DNA of 64,000 nucleotides from Epiperipatus broadwayi (GCA_028023455.1 JAQFVV010000180.1:1548001-1612000); one strand, 5' to 3'. Numbered from the stretch's first letter, positions 22,499-33,970 are shown. Program-made: numbers and translations. The notes: a model not told the origin generated them from the sequence alone.

Positions 22499-25495
22499 TG
22501 AAACGATAACTTTCTAAGCCCCTATTGTTTCACCATCAAACCTAATGACACACTCATCTGTGCTAAGTTCGAACCTATTTAAATGTTAATAAATTTAAAA
22601 TTCGCTCATGTCTGGCTAAACAGCATTATATATTTATGTGCGAAACAACGCTATAATTAGATAGGATTAGTAAAATTATAGTGTACTAAAGTTATTTAAT
22701 ATTTCTAAAAATGTTTATTACATTATTTAAGTTAAGAGTAAATTATTAATTTTGTTGTTTAATATTGTAATTTCGTATGTGGATATATGCTATATAGAAG
22801 AAAGACATGATTTTAAAATATGTAAAAGCCATTATCTAAAAATAATATTGAATATCTTTAAAAATTGTTAAAAGATTTCTTGTTTTAAATATATTTCAGG
22901 GAAAAGTTTCTCGAAAATATATTTAAAAGCTATATCAATATGTTTGTAAGTTATTTTAAAAAAAATGTGTTAAATATGTTTTCGTTTTCAAAAAAATGTT
23001 AAAAAGTTGTTTTTAATGTAAGGTTAAAAATAAAAGCTGGTCAAGTAATTAAAAAGATTTCTGGTTGTAAACAAGTGTCATTAATGACCACACCTGGAAA
23101 TCGTAAAAAGTAAAACTAGTTCAAAATTTACTAATTAAAATCTCCTTAGATAAGATTAAGTTATTTTAAATCTAAATTGGACAATTGTTTGCAATGAAAA
23201 ATCTTAAATATAATAGCTTATGGAATGTTTCTAACATAAGTTATCTAAGATCTGGATTATAAATTGAAAAATATTTAATTAAATTCCTGAGTTTAGTGAG
23301 TCTTGAGGTGATAGATTCCGATAAGGAAAACATATAAATACTCTGTATTTTAACAAGGGAAAGACAGCCATATTGTTAGTGAGAATTGCAGCCAGTCTTC
23401 ACAATTGTTAATGTTTAATATGTCCGGCTAAAAGCGGACATCTTGTTGCTGTTACTCCGCGGGAGAATGGGGTTTCTCTCGTCGAAATGCCTAAACCACC
23501 ATCATGCCGATAGAAGAGACAAAGCCTAACATAATGGAAAAGATGATGCCACCAGCCACTGAGTCAAACTAAACCAAACCAACAACCAAGAACTTGCAGT
23601 CCAGATAAATAATACCGGTACCATTTTATTTTTCAAACCGCAGAGCTCTGTGTAATTCTTTATATAAATATATCTATATAAGTTAGCGAACTCTCTTTTT
23701 AAAATAATTATAAAACTAATATGTACCCAAAACTTAAATCCATTTAGTTAATATTTTAAATATGTCAATTGCTATCAAAATTTAATGTGTTAAAGTTTAA
23801 ATAATCATGACTAATTTATATTTACCTTTCATTTGAAGTACCTTATAAATGTCTAATTTAAAGTTATATCACTGCAGTTGGGTCTATATTTCTTTGCTTA
23901 TTTTAAATGCTTATTATAATTTATATGCCAATATTTCAAAACAGTGGGTGCTTAATTTCATGTTTTTAAGAAGACATTATTTGAAAATCTTCGTGTAATT
24001 TGTTTATAGCATCAACTTTCTGCATTGTTTCGAAATCCTATTTTTTATTATTTAAATGATTTAATATGTGAAATGTGGCTCTTTTATAATCAAACAGTTA
24101 AAAACTTAACCTTATAGTTTTATTTAGAATTAAATTTAGCCTTGATCACATTTATAAGTTATATTTGACATTTAAATTCTTAAGTCCATAGAAATATACT
24201 TTCCCTCCTTAAATATTTATTATCTATAAGTAACTTAATAGATCGAGCATGTCAAAGTACAGATGTAGTAATATTCCCTTTCGTAGCATAGACGTTTATT
24301 ACCAGGCTAGACACGAGTTGGTTCCAATTTGATAGAGCTAATATGTTATTAACTTTTATTTCATAGTATGAAATATACTATTCTTTGTTTGGCAGATGTG
24401 ATATATTATTTTTATAAAATTATTCTCGTTTTGCTGCTATACGTAATATACATATCTCAAGATGGAGCCATGGCATTGCCAGCACATCTTCTCTTATAGG
24501 GTAGAGCAGTAGCTAAGCCTGAGCCAAGGCCAGGTTAGCACATAAGTCCCCTCCATTCTTGAACCCAATGTTCCTTTTCATGCAGCATTGCGATCGGTTA
24601 CAGGGTACCGGTGTTTGTCGCAAGAACCCTGAAGTTATTTCATCCATCCGCAGAGCGACTTTTCCTATTATTGTTTACCTGTGCCATAGCACATTGGTAA
24701 AATCTTATTTCAGCCAACTCTCCCACCTTAACATAATGCTTTCAGCTTTCTGAAATTTTCTCTCGAAAGCCATGTTCGATCGATCATTACTTGAGCTGGT
24801 TTATGCGCTCGTGATTAAGTCACATTGTATATTTTAGTAAATGAATTCATGATCAAAGTTCAATATAATTATTTATATAACAGCCACTAATATAATAGGA
24901 TTTGGCTTAAATAGATTTATAGACATAACGTAGTGATTAAATATGCATCAGTTGTAAAGCAATTCATAATACGGGCATATGTTAAACCCATGTCTGAAAA
25001 TTAAATGAAATTATTTATATAAAGCTATTTTGAATTGTATATAAAAAGAGAATGTGTTCTCTTATCCACCCAATGTTTGCATACATTTGATGCTGAAATG
25101 TGTAAAACTTATCAATTCCACGCCAATTGTAAATAAATATATAATTAATTTAATGTATTTCATTCTCTGTCTCATTATTGATCTAATTCAATCCAATTCT
25201 AATTACTATTTATAGTCTATATATGTGAAAACTATGCATTAAGTTAAATTAGATTATTGATGTATTTTGGTCAATTAAGAACCTCTCTTTTAATTATCAG
25301 AGTCTTATTGCTTCTCCGTGACCTATGTCGGCCATGTGGAAAGAGGTATACTACATGTAATTTTAAGGTGGTCATTCATAGGGTCTTGAGTCTTGGAATA
25401 GACTTGAGATGTAACAGTCCTAGTTTGGTCAGCTTCAGTCTCTTTTGCTTGGATTCTGAATTCTGTTATGCGAATGTACAAACTTGACTGTTACA
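22499..25495 (+). repeat. 5' LTR of the gag-only element (about 3.0 kb)
   Basis: The LTR starts TGAAACG at 22499 and ends TGTTACA at 25495. It is almost collinear with the 3' LTR but carries a single copy of the 236-bp unit (near 23884) that is present four times in the 3' LTR. A hairpin TGTCCG-gctaaaag-CGGACA lies at 23421-23440, next to the most GC-rich block (actccgcgggag). A second more GC-rich block lies at about 24460-24700. Open frames inside (24559-24753, 25257-25487) have no motifs and are not genes. The TATA box and start site could not be chosen confidently. Confidence 0.9.
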
Positions 25496-26343
25496 TAGTA
25501 TTTTTTCCCCTGGGTTTGTACACCCAAAATCATGGGGCCTGTAATTTTTTTCCACCCCTGAGGAGATTATTGAGTATATAGATAAAAATTCTGTTGTCAA
25601 AATTAAAAATTCTGAGTCAAATGTTTTTGCAAAATAATGTATATGTATAGATTTTTTTTTCCTGAGTTTGAATATCAATTAATTCCATACTCTGAATAGA
25701 TTATTATTTCATTATATAAAAATTATTTATATAGATGCATAGTAGAATTTTAAGGATATTTATAATATAGGTTGTGTAAACTTTCTTGCTCACTGTGACT
25801 GGTGCCCAAGGATGATTTGAATAAATGTCAAATCATTCTCACATAAATTTTGTCATCAGGAGTAAAGAGAGAAAAGGGGGGTCTATTATTTGTTTTATGT
25901 TTATGAATTGGATTGAATGAGAAAGAGAAGGAAATAAATGTAAGGTCAAATCAAGTAAATGTAAGGTCTAATCAAGTCTTAAAGGTTCGAAACTAGCACA
26001 GACGTGTAAATTAAATTATAACCATGAACCATGGAAAATTTAAAAAAGAAAAACAGCTGCAAGAGGCCAAGGGTGAGTTGCATTTTATAATTTTTTTGTT
26101 ATATATATATTAAATTTATTTCACTGTTAGTTAAATGTTGGGTGGGCATCAAACAAATGTATAGCGAGAAGTTAGGTGTATTAATAGAGTTAGGCATAGG
26201 TGTTGGGATGAGTGGGAGACAGATCATTTTCTTTGTGGAGTGCAGCAATTAGCCAAGTTAGTAAAGCAAACAAAACCAAGAAAATTTAGTAAAAACGAAT
26301 TGAGCCAGTAAAAAGAGAAATTTTTTTTTGTAAGTATATTAAA
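25496..26343 (+). promoter_or_regulatory. Element leader with possible primer-binding site
   Basis: This is the untranslated stretch between the 5' LTR and gag. TGGGTTTGTACACCC at 25511 could be a tRNA primer-binding site because it begins TGG, but it lies 15 bases from the LTR, farther than usual. At 25983-26007 aggttcgaaactagcacaga is close to the reverse complement of a segment near the start of the LTR (about 22552-22576). It could pair with that segment or be a relic of rearrangement. Confidence 0.4.
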
Positions 26344-26994
26344 ATGGATAATAGTATGGAAGAAGAAAGGGAAGTAGTGAGCGAAGGGGAAGAAGGGAAA
26401 ACAGCAAAAGAAGGAATGTGTAGGGGTATTATATTAAGATTGGGAAAAGAAATTATGGAAGAGAGTAGCAGCACAGAGGGAGACACGGAAGATGAAGCGA
26501 GTACAAGCCAGATTAGGGAAAAGGAAGTGAGTACAAGCCAGATTAGGAAAAAGGCATCTCTACATCAAAGCATGGCCATGTCAGAAAAGTCAGACACCAC
26601 GGTAACTGAACAGAGACCTATAGGAGAAATTAAGAAAGAATGCTGGAATATGAACTCAATGATGGAGTTACTATTGAAGCAAATTAGACAGGATGCAGAA
26701 GAGAGAGATAGGAAAAGTAGACAGGATGCAGAAGAGAGAGTAAGGAAAAGTAGACAGGATGCAGAAGAGAGAGATAGGAAAAGTAGACAGGATGCAGAAG
26801 AGAGAGATCATAGAAATAATTTAGAAATGGAACGACATTTTGAAGCTTTGGGCAGGCGATGTGAGGAAGGGACAGCACAGATTAGAAAAGACTTAGAAGA
26901 GTTGCTAGCTGCCAACAGAATTGTGAAAAAATACAGTTTGAATTCACAGAAATGCTGGATACAACCAGGACAGAAAATAAAAATGAAATGGTGA
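26344..26994 (+). pseudogene. gag: Gag N-terminal region with 11-residue coiled-coil repeats
   Basis: This open frame of 216 codons starts with ATG and encodes a highly charged, Glu/Lys/Arg-rich protein. Residues about 114-156 hold about four tandem copies of RQDAEERDRKS (33-bp repeats at about 26684-26812), a strongly helical, coiled-coil pattern. Such helical N-terminal regions occur in some retrotransposon Gag proteins ahead of the capsid and would promote multimerisation. The frame loses register near its end (about 26920-26950), and the coiled-coil continues in the next frame at 26952. The protein function is inferred from its position ahead of the capsid-like segment. Confidence 0.7.
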
Positions 26995-27680
26995 AAATCC
27001 AAGAGGAAATCAAGGCCATGGGGGAGCAGGTTGAGCATCAAGAAAGGAATATAGGGGAGAAGTTCAATAAAATGGAGACAGATCTTAGCAGGAAGTTTCA
27101 GGAATATGAAGACACACATAGCAAGATCCGGGACAAAATATATGAATTAAAAGAAGACCTGGCTCATAGAAGTCAAGTAGCAGCCGACAAAGAGAACAGT
27201 ATAGCAGAATGTATTCAAGAATTAAGAAAAGACCTCGCTGAAATGAAGGGAGCAAAGAGAGAAAGCATAGAGAACAGTTTAGCCATTAGTCATTTAGCCG
27301 AGAACCCGTGCAAAAGAAAACTAGTATCAGTGGGGGACTCTAAAGAGATTTTTAGAAAGGAGGAAAGCAACATCGCAGAAAACAACATAAACAAAGGAAA
27401 TGATCGGATAGCCACACCAGATAGCAGTGAGTTAGATGCAGAGACAATTGGACTGGGCATTCCATCAATAGGTAGACACATAAGTTTAGCAAAATTTATT
27501 CAAGTAAAATCTTTCAAAGGAGAAGTGGGAGAAAACCCAAAGACTCATTTAGAAAGTTTAAGGGAACTTTTCAGGTTTCAGAAAATCGCAGTGGCTGATC
27601 AGATAGCTTTATCTATACACTATTTATATGGGTATGCCAAATCCTGGTGGGACTGTTGTAATGAGAACGCAAAATTTTGA
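26952..27680 (+). pseudogene. gag: Gag coiled-coil and N-terminal half of capsid
   Basis: The frame continues the helical region (Glu/Lys heptad-like sequence to about residue 100) and then enters the capsid. KFIQVKSFKGEVGENPKTHL... and GYAKSWWDCC fit the retrotransposon Gag capsid pattern (F-x-G-x-P...A-x-x-W-W). The same blocks are seen in the minus-strand element (GFHQFLKIQVFTGDPGESP, QVWWNLL), so the two elements carry related Gags. The frame ends at a stop just after WWDCCNENAKF; the next capsid block is in another frame. Copy decayed. Confidence 0.8.
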
Positions 27681-28008
27681 GCAATATACAGATGCCATGC
27701 ATAAAACATTTTGGAGTGAGGAGTGCCAGGAGGGTATCTACCATAGTATACTCAAGGAAACCTATGGATCGGTAGTAAAGGAGACCCATACTCAATTTTT
27801 TCAGAGGCAGATAGCTTCCCTCAGATCCTTGATGGCCTTCCCATTCACAGAGACACAGATGATCAGAATTATCCAGCAAAACATGCCTAATCAAATACAA
27901 CAACTGATGATGGGATGTCAGATTAGAACAATAGAAGACATGGCAGGGTTTCTAACAATTATTGACTTCACACCAGGACCTAAAGAACCACCAGAGAAGA
28001 TGCGGTGA
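27628..28008 (+). pseudogene. gag: Gag capsid C-terminal half
   Basis: From about 27675 this frame continues the capsid: KTFWSEECQEG, FFQRQIASLRSL, FTETQMIRIIQQNMPNQIQQ and IRTIEDMAGFL follow the usual order of helices in retrotransposon Gag. The equivalent in the second element reads YWSEELQEDML, FFRRQVAKLRMM and MQRIWMIRHGFPRDIEHTL. No CCHC zinc knuckle is visible here or in the 150 bp downstream. The first ~16 codons are out-of-frame overlap with the preceding segment. Confidence 0.8.
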
Positions 28009-28157
28009 ATCAATCCTCCAAGATGTCAAACAATGATGACTAGTAGGTCGCCTAGATGGGAATCCTGAAATCAAACGAGAGTAAAAGAACCCTATAGATC
28101 CCAGATGCCATTAAACCACAGGGGACCCCGTTAATCAGTTCCTCCTACCAGAGTCCA

Positions 28158-28605
28158 GTGGATAAAGAAGGGAACATAGCGATGGCAGATTCTATCATAT
28201 CTGTAATCATTGATTTAGATGAAACCCAGCCAGAAGTTCCACTTAAACCATGTCCTATAGTGCGAGTAAGAGCTGGTGTAATGAAAGTAGGTGCATTGTT
28301 GGATACAGGTAGCCAAGTGTCATTTGTGTCAAAAGATGGCTAACTGAGGTACAAAACCAGATGCCTGATATACCGACATTGCCGATGAAAGCATTGGCCA
28401 TAATCCTAGCAGACAGTCGAAAGACCAAGACCGAAAGACAACAAGTATGGTTGGAGTTGGATTGGGGTCAAAATACTCTAGGCCACACATTTTTAGTCAT
28501 GGCTAAGTTAATATATTGTTTGGTAGTAGGAAGTGATTTTTTGAATCAGCACAGATGCCAGATTGATTTGGGAAATAATATGTTTTTATATACCAAGAGC
28601 AAATT
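28158..28605 (+). pseudogene. Retropepsin-like aspartic protease remnant
   Basis: An aspartic protease of this type would cut the Gag polyprotein. The catalytic block GALLDTGSQVSFVS (DTG motif) lies at about 28293-28334. A stop or frame change follows at 28341, and the C-terminal block CLVVGSDFLNQHRCQIDLGN (about 28516-28578) continues in another frame. The order and spacing fit retroviral-type proteases of Ty3/gypsy elements. The frame break means no full protease can be made from this copy. Confidence 0.75.
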
Positions 28606-28608
28606 GCA

Positions 28609-29080
28609 TTGGAAGTGGACTTGCAGGGAATACAGAAGAAGGATCAGGCATGGGGAGAATCACTTGCTATTTTGAAGGAGACCATCGAAAAGAAAAAAAA
28701 TGTCAAATTTACACAGGAAGTGGTGGAGGAGAGTGATAAGAATAAGGAACCTCCAGACATTTCGCACACTGAGATCCAAGTGGAGAATGCTATAATGGAA
28801 TTGGGGCCAGAAATAAAAGAATTTTTCACCATGCACAATGACCCAGATGGTCGAGATTCTAAGTTAAACGAAAATGAGGTTGAACTAAGCCACGAAATAC
28901 CTTACGAAGGAAGTGTTTGCATGGAGTCTAGAAATGCACCCAGCACAACCAACTGTGAGATGGGAAGATGAGTATGAGGGATATGAATGGACATCAGATG
29001 AAGAGGATGACATTATATTCAGGTGCTGTTTTAAGTCAGATAAATATGAGTCACTTAATGTACCACCAGATCCCATTTAG
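28609..29080 (+). pseudogene. Acidic C-terminal tail of the Gag-protease polyprotein
   Basis: The frame at 28609-28971 encodes a Glu/Lys-rich polypeptide. A frame change near 28930 leads to WEDEYEGYEWTSDEEDD and a stop at 29078-29080. No polymerase or integrase motif is present where pol would normally begin. The function is unknown; the segment looks like spacer protein left after loss of pol, or a purpose-evolved tail. Confidence 0.5.
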
Positions 29081-29500
29081 ATAAAATATAAATATTTGTT
29101 ACAATCTACCCTCCCTTATCATTATATAGTTTATAAATTATTGTTATTATATATATATAAAACAATTAACATCCCCATTGTATACTAATTGACGTATATC
29201 CAGTAGGATATAAAAGTTCGTTTAATGTAAATATTTGACAATATTTTATTTTGGGTGGTTTGCTTTTAAACTTTTAATTTATAAGTCGTATATTTTTTGT
29301 AATAGTAGATTTGTTTAATATGTATGAAGTTCCTCAGTATAGAATGTAGCAGGAAATTGGGTTTATATGTTTTTCATCTCTATGTGGTAGCTTAATTGAT
29401 TTAATATTATTAGTAAAAAAAAAATAGCTTATCAAATTATTTAATAGCCAACTGTAAGTAAATTTCTTTTTTTCTTTTTTTTGTCCCAAGTATTCGGATA
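29081..29500 (+). other. 3' untranslated part of the gag-only element
   Basis: AT-rich sequence between the last stop and the 3' LTR. A classical polypurine tract directly before the LTR is not visible; instead there is a T-rich run (about 29465-29482) followed by cccaagtattcggata. Confidence 0.5.
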
Positions 29501-30797
29501 TGAAACGATAACTTTCTAAGCTCCTATCGTTTCACCATCAAACCTAATGACACACTCATCTGTGCTAAGTTCGAACCTATTTAAATGTTAATAAATTTAA
29601 AATTCACTCATGTCTGGCTAAACAGCATTATATATTTACGTGTGAACCAATGCTATAATTAGATAGGATTAGTAAAATTATAGCGTACTAAAGTTATTTA
29701 ATATTTCTAAAAATGTTTATTACATTATTTAAATTAAGAGTAAATTATTAATTTTGTTGTTTAATATTGTAATTTCGTATGTGGATATATGCTATATAGA
29801 AGAAAGACATGATTTTAAAATATGTAAAAGCCATTATCTAAAAATAATATTGAATATCTTTAAAAATTGTTAAAAGATTTCTTGTTTTAAATATATTTCA
29901 GGGAAAAGTTTCTCGAAAATATATTTAAAAGCTATATTAATATGTTTGTAAGTTATTTTAAAAAAATATGTTAAATATGTTTTCATTTTTAAAAAATGTT
30001 AAAAGGTTGTTTTTAATGTAATGTTAAAAATAAAAGCTGGTCAAGTAATTAAAAAGATTTCTGGTTGTAAACAAGTGTCATTAATGACCACACCTGGAAT
30101 TCGTAAAAAGTAAAACTAGATCAAAATTTACTAATTAAAATCTCCTTAGATAAGATTAAGTTATTTTAAAATCTAAATTGGACAATTGTTTGCAACGAAA
30201 AATTTTAAATATAATAGCTTATGGAATGTTTCTAACTTAAGTTATCTAAGATCTGGATTATAAATTGAAAAATATTTAATTAAATTCCTGAGTTTAGTGA
30301 GTCTTGAGGCGATAGATTCTGATAAGGAAAACATAAATACTCTTTATTTTAACAAGGGAGAGACAGTCATATTGTTAGTGAGAATTGCAGCCAGACTTCA
30401 CAATTGTTAATGTTTAATATGTCCGGCTAAAAGCGGGCATCTTGTTGCTGTTACTCCGCGGGAGAACGGGGTTTCTTTCATCGAAATGCCTAAACCACCA
30501 TCATGCCGATAGAATCGACAAGCCTAACATAATGGGAAAGATGATGCCACCAGCCGCCGAGTCAAACTAAACCAAACCAACAGCCAAGAACTTGCAGTCC
30601 AGATAAATAATACTGGTACCGTTTTATTTTTCAAACCGCAGAGCTCTGTGTAATTCTTTATGTAAATATATCTATATAAGTTAGCTAACTCTCTTTTTAA
30701 AATAATTATAAAACTAATATGTACCCAAAACTTAAATCCATTTAGTTAATATTTTAAATATGTCAATTGCTATCAAAATTTAATGTGTTAAAGTTTA

Positions 30798-30893
30798 AAT
30801 AATCATGACTAATTTATATTTTTCTTTCATTTAAAGTACATTATAAATAATCATGACTAATTTATATTTTTCTTTCATTTAAAGTACATTATA
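30798..30893. repeat. Tandem duplication of 48 bp within the 3' LTR
   Basis: aatcatgactaatttatatt followed by tttctttcatttaaagtac occurs at 30801 and 30849. The 5' LTR has one copy. Confidence 0.9.
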
Positions 30894-30925
30894 AGTGTCT
30901 ACTTTAAAGTTATATCACTGCGGTT

Positions 30926-31869
30926 GTGTCTATATTTCTTTGCTTATTTTAAATGCTTATTATAATTTATATGCCAATATTTCGAAACAGTGGGCACTTA
31001 ATTTCATGTTTTTAAGAAGATATTATTTGAAAATCTTCATGTAATTTGTTTATAGCGTCAACTTTCTGCGTGTTTCAAAATCCTATTTTTTATTATTTAA
31101 ATGATTTAATATGTGAAAAGTGGCTCTTTTATAATCAACCAGTTAAAAACTTAACCTTATAGTGTCTATATTTCTTTGCTTATTTTAAATGCTTATTATA
31201 ATTTATATGCCAATATTTTGAAACAGTGGGCACTTAATTTCATGTTTTTAAGAAGATATTATTTGAAAATCTTCATGTAATTTGTTTATAGCATCAACTT
31301 TCTGCGTGTTTCAAAATCCTATGTTTTATTATTTAAATGATTTAATATGTGAAAAGTGGCTCTTTTATAATCAACCAGTTAAAAACTTAACCTTATAGTG
31401 TCTATATTTCTTTGCTTATTTTAAATGCTTATTATAATTTATATGCCAATATTTCGAAACAGTGGGCACTTAATTTCATGTTTTTAAGAAGATATTATTT
31501 GAAAATCTTCATGTAATTTGTTTATAGCATCAACTTTCTGCGTGTTTCAAAATCCTATGTTTTATTATTTAAATGATTTAATATGTGCAAAGTGGCTCTT
31601 TTATAATCAACCAGTTAAAAACTTAACCTTATAGTGTCTATATTTCTTTGCTTATTTTAAATGCTTATTATAATTTATATGCCAATATTTCGAAACAGTG
31701 GGCACTTAATTTCATGTTTTTAAGAAGATATTATTTGAAAATCTTCATGTAATTTGTTTGTAGCGTCAACTTTCTGCGTTGTTTCGAAATCCTATTTTTT
31801 ATTATTTAAATGGTTTAATATGTGAAAAGTGGCTCTTTTATAATCAACCAGTTAAAAACTTAACCTTAT
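30926..31869. repeat. Four tandem 236-bp units within the 3' LTR
   Basis: The string gtgtctatatttctttgctt begins at 30926, 31162, 31398 and 31634, exactly 236 bp apart each time. Units differ by few bases. The 5' LTR has one unit, so expansion happened in this LTR after or during insertion. Confidence 0.93.
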
Positions 31870-33271
31870 AGTTTTATTTAGAATTAAATTTAGCCTTGAT
31901 CATATTTATAAGTATATTTGACATTTAAATTCTTAAGTCCATAGAAATATACTTTCCCTCCTTAAATATTTATTATCTATAAGTAACTTAATAGATCAAG
32001 CATGTCAAAGTACAGATGTAGTAATATTCCCTTTCATAGCATAGACGTTTATTACCAGGCTACACCAGAGTTGGTCCCAATTTGATAAAGCTAATATGCT
32101 ATTAACTCGTATTTCATAGTATGAGATATACTATTCTTTGCTTGGCGGATGTGATATATTATTTTATAAAATTATTCTCATTTTGCTGCTATACGTAATA
32201 TACGTATCTCAAGATGGAGCCACAGCATTGCCAGCACATCTTCTCTTATAGGGTAGAGCAGTAGTGAAGCCTGAGCCAAGGCCAGGTTAGCACGTAAGTC
32301 CCCCGCCATTCCTGAACACAATGTTCCTTTTCACGCAGTATTGCAATTGGTTACAGGGTACCAGCATTTGTCGCAAGAACCCTGAAGTTATTTCATCCAT
32401 CCACAGAGTGACTTTTCCTATTATTGTTTACCTGTGCCATAGCGCATTGGTAAAATCTTATTTCAGCCAACTCTTAACATAACGCTTTCAGCATTCTGAA
32501 ATTTTCTCTCGAAAGCCATGTTCGATCGATCATTACTTGAGCTGGTTTATGCGCTCATGATTAAGTCATATTGTATATTTTAGTAAATGAATTCATGATC
32601 AAAGTTCAATATAATTATTTATATAACAGCCACCAATATAATAGGATTTGGCTTAAATAGATTTATAGACATAACGTAGTGATTAAATATGTATCAGTTG
32701 TAAAGCAATTCAAGATACGGGCATATGTTAAACCCATGTATGAAAATTAAATGAAATTATTTATATAAAGCTATTTTGAATTGTATATAAAAAGAGAATG
32801 TGTTCTCTTATCCTCCCAATGTTTGCATACATTCGATGCTGAAATGTGTAAAACTTATCAATTCCATGCCAATTGTAAATAAATATATAATTAATTTAAT
32901 GTATTTCGTTCTCTGTCTCGTTATTGATCTAATTCAATCCAATTCTAATTCTTATTTATAGTCTATATATGTGAAAACTATGCGTTAAGTTAAATTAGAT
33001 TAGTGATGTATTTTAGTCAATTAAGAACCTCTCTTTTAATTATCAGAGTCTTATTGCTTCTCCATGACCTATGTCGGCCGTGTGAAAAGAGGTATAATAC
33101 GTGTAATTTCAAGGTGGTCATTCGTAGGGTCTTGAGTCTTGGAATCCTGTCTTACAAGTTGAAGTGTGGTCAGACTTGGGATGTCACAGTCCTAGTCTGG
33201 TCAGCTTCGGTCTCTTTTGCTTGGATTCTGAATTCTCTTACGCGAATGTACAAACTTGACTGTTACAATAA

Positions 33272-33745
33272 TTACATTTAGTATACACAATATGCAAATA
33301 TTTAAATATTACATACTCAGTTCTTCCTATCCCTCTTCTACATAATTAAATGGACATATTAGATTCTATGTGTGAGGGATAAGATTGGCTTAAGATCTAA
33401 ATGGGTTTGACAATAATTGAGTATTCCATCCATAAATTTTCAATGAAATGAATGGGTGAAGAATTGAAGTGGAGAAGATTGAAGCTTGACCATTAATGAT
33501 TGTAGATTTGCAATCTTAATATAAACTGAGAACTGATTGTGTATATGTGTGGAAGATAGTAATCTGGACTGACTGATGAGTGCTGGTTCAGCACATAATA
33601 TGTATATTAAAGATCATTTATCGTTTTCCCATCTATGTGATCATGTGTATCAATTGCATGAGATGGATTGGATAGATATAGGAAGCTTGAAAGTTTGAAT
33701 TGAAGTTCTTTATAATTACATTTAATATACACAAAATACATGTAT
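33272..33745 (+). mobile_element. Foldback-family repeat, right neighbour of the LTR element
   Basis: This is the reverse complement, with divergence, of the repeat at 21947-22494. It includes gaatgaatgggtgaagaattg, tctggactgactgatgagtgctggttcagcacata (core, about 33560-33600) and the end gagatggattggatagatataggaagcttgaaagtttgaa. The LTR element therefore sits between inverted copies of one repeat family. Confidence 0.75.
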
Positions 33746-33748
33746 TTA

Positions 33749-33754
<6 letters not shown>

Positions 33755-33797
<43 letters not shown>
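33755..33797. repeat. (TA)n microsatellite
   Basis: An uninterrupted TA run of about 40 bases between two foldback-family arms. Confidence 0.95.
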
Positions 33798-33801
<4 letters not shown>

Positions 33802-33970
33802 TAGACTTAAACTCAGACTTTCAACCTCCATACAGCTATGCACTCCATCTTATAAACTGATACATATGACCACATACATGCAAAAAAATAATGATCTCCA
33901 ACATACATATTTCATGCTCAAACAGCACTCATCAGTTGGTCTAGATCACCATTCTCCATATATATATATA
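33798..33970 (-). mobile_element. Foldback-family arm
   Basis: aactcagactttcaacctccatacagctatgcactccatctta and the core gctcaaacagcactcatcagttgg match the arm of the family seen at 38960-39110. Together with the unit at 33272-33745 it forms an inverted pair around the TA microsatellite. Confidence 0.7.

Larger units (their letters stand above)
22499..33267 (+). mobile_element. Non-autonomous gag-only LTR retrotransposon with very long LTRs
   Basis: A complete element. Two direct repeats of about 3.0 and 3.8 kb begin TGAAACGATAAC and end GACTGTTACA, so both have TG...CA ends. ATAA flanks the whole on both sides (22495-22498 and 33268-33271), a 4-bp target duplication typical of Ty3/gypsy-type and retroviral integration. 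The 4.0-kb interior reads on the plus strand as Gag, then a retropepsin-like block, then an acidic tail. No reverse transcriptase, RNase H or integrase motif was found on either strand, so it is non-autonomous. The Gag-protease frames are broken by several frameshifts and stops. Assignment to the Ty3/gypsy superfamily is an inference from the capsid and protease. Confidence 0.9.
29501..33267 (+). repeat. 3' LTR of the gag-only element (about 3.8 kb)
   Basis: It starts TGAAACGATAAC at 29501 and ends GACTGTTACA at 33267. It matches the 5' LTR over its length with scattered substitutions but is about 770 bp longer. The excess is nearly accounted for by three extra 236-bp units (30926-31869) and one extra 48-bp unit near 30849. 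The hairpin at 30420-30439 reads TGTCCG...CGGGCA, keeping pairing through one G-U. Confidence 0.9.

Noticed and set aside
24559-25487. Open frames in the 5' LTR (24559-24753, 25257-25487) and the counterpart in the 3' LTR (33003-33281)
   Set aside because: They lie in LTR sequence, have no domain, and differ in length between the two LTRs, as expected of chance frames.
26286-27119. Minus-strand frames opposite gag, including Leu/Ser/His/Pro repeats
   Set aside because: They are complements of the charged Gag repeats; the plus strand has the start codon, the capsid and the protease in order.
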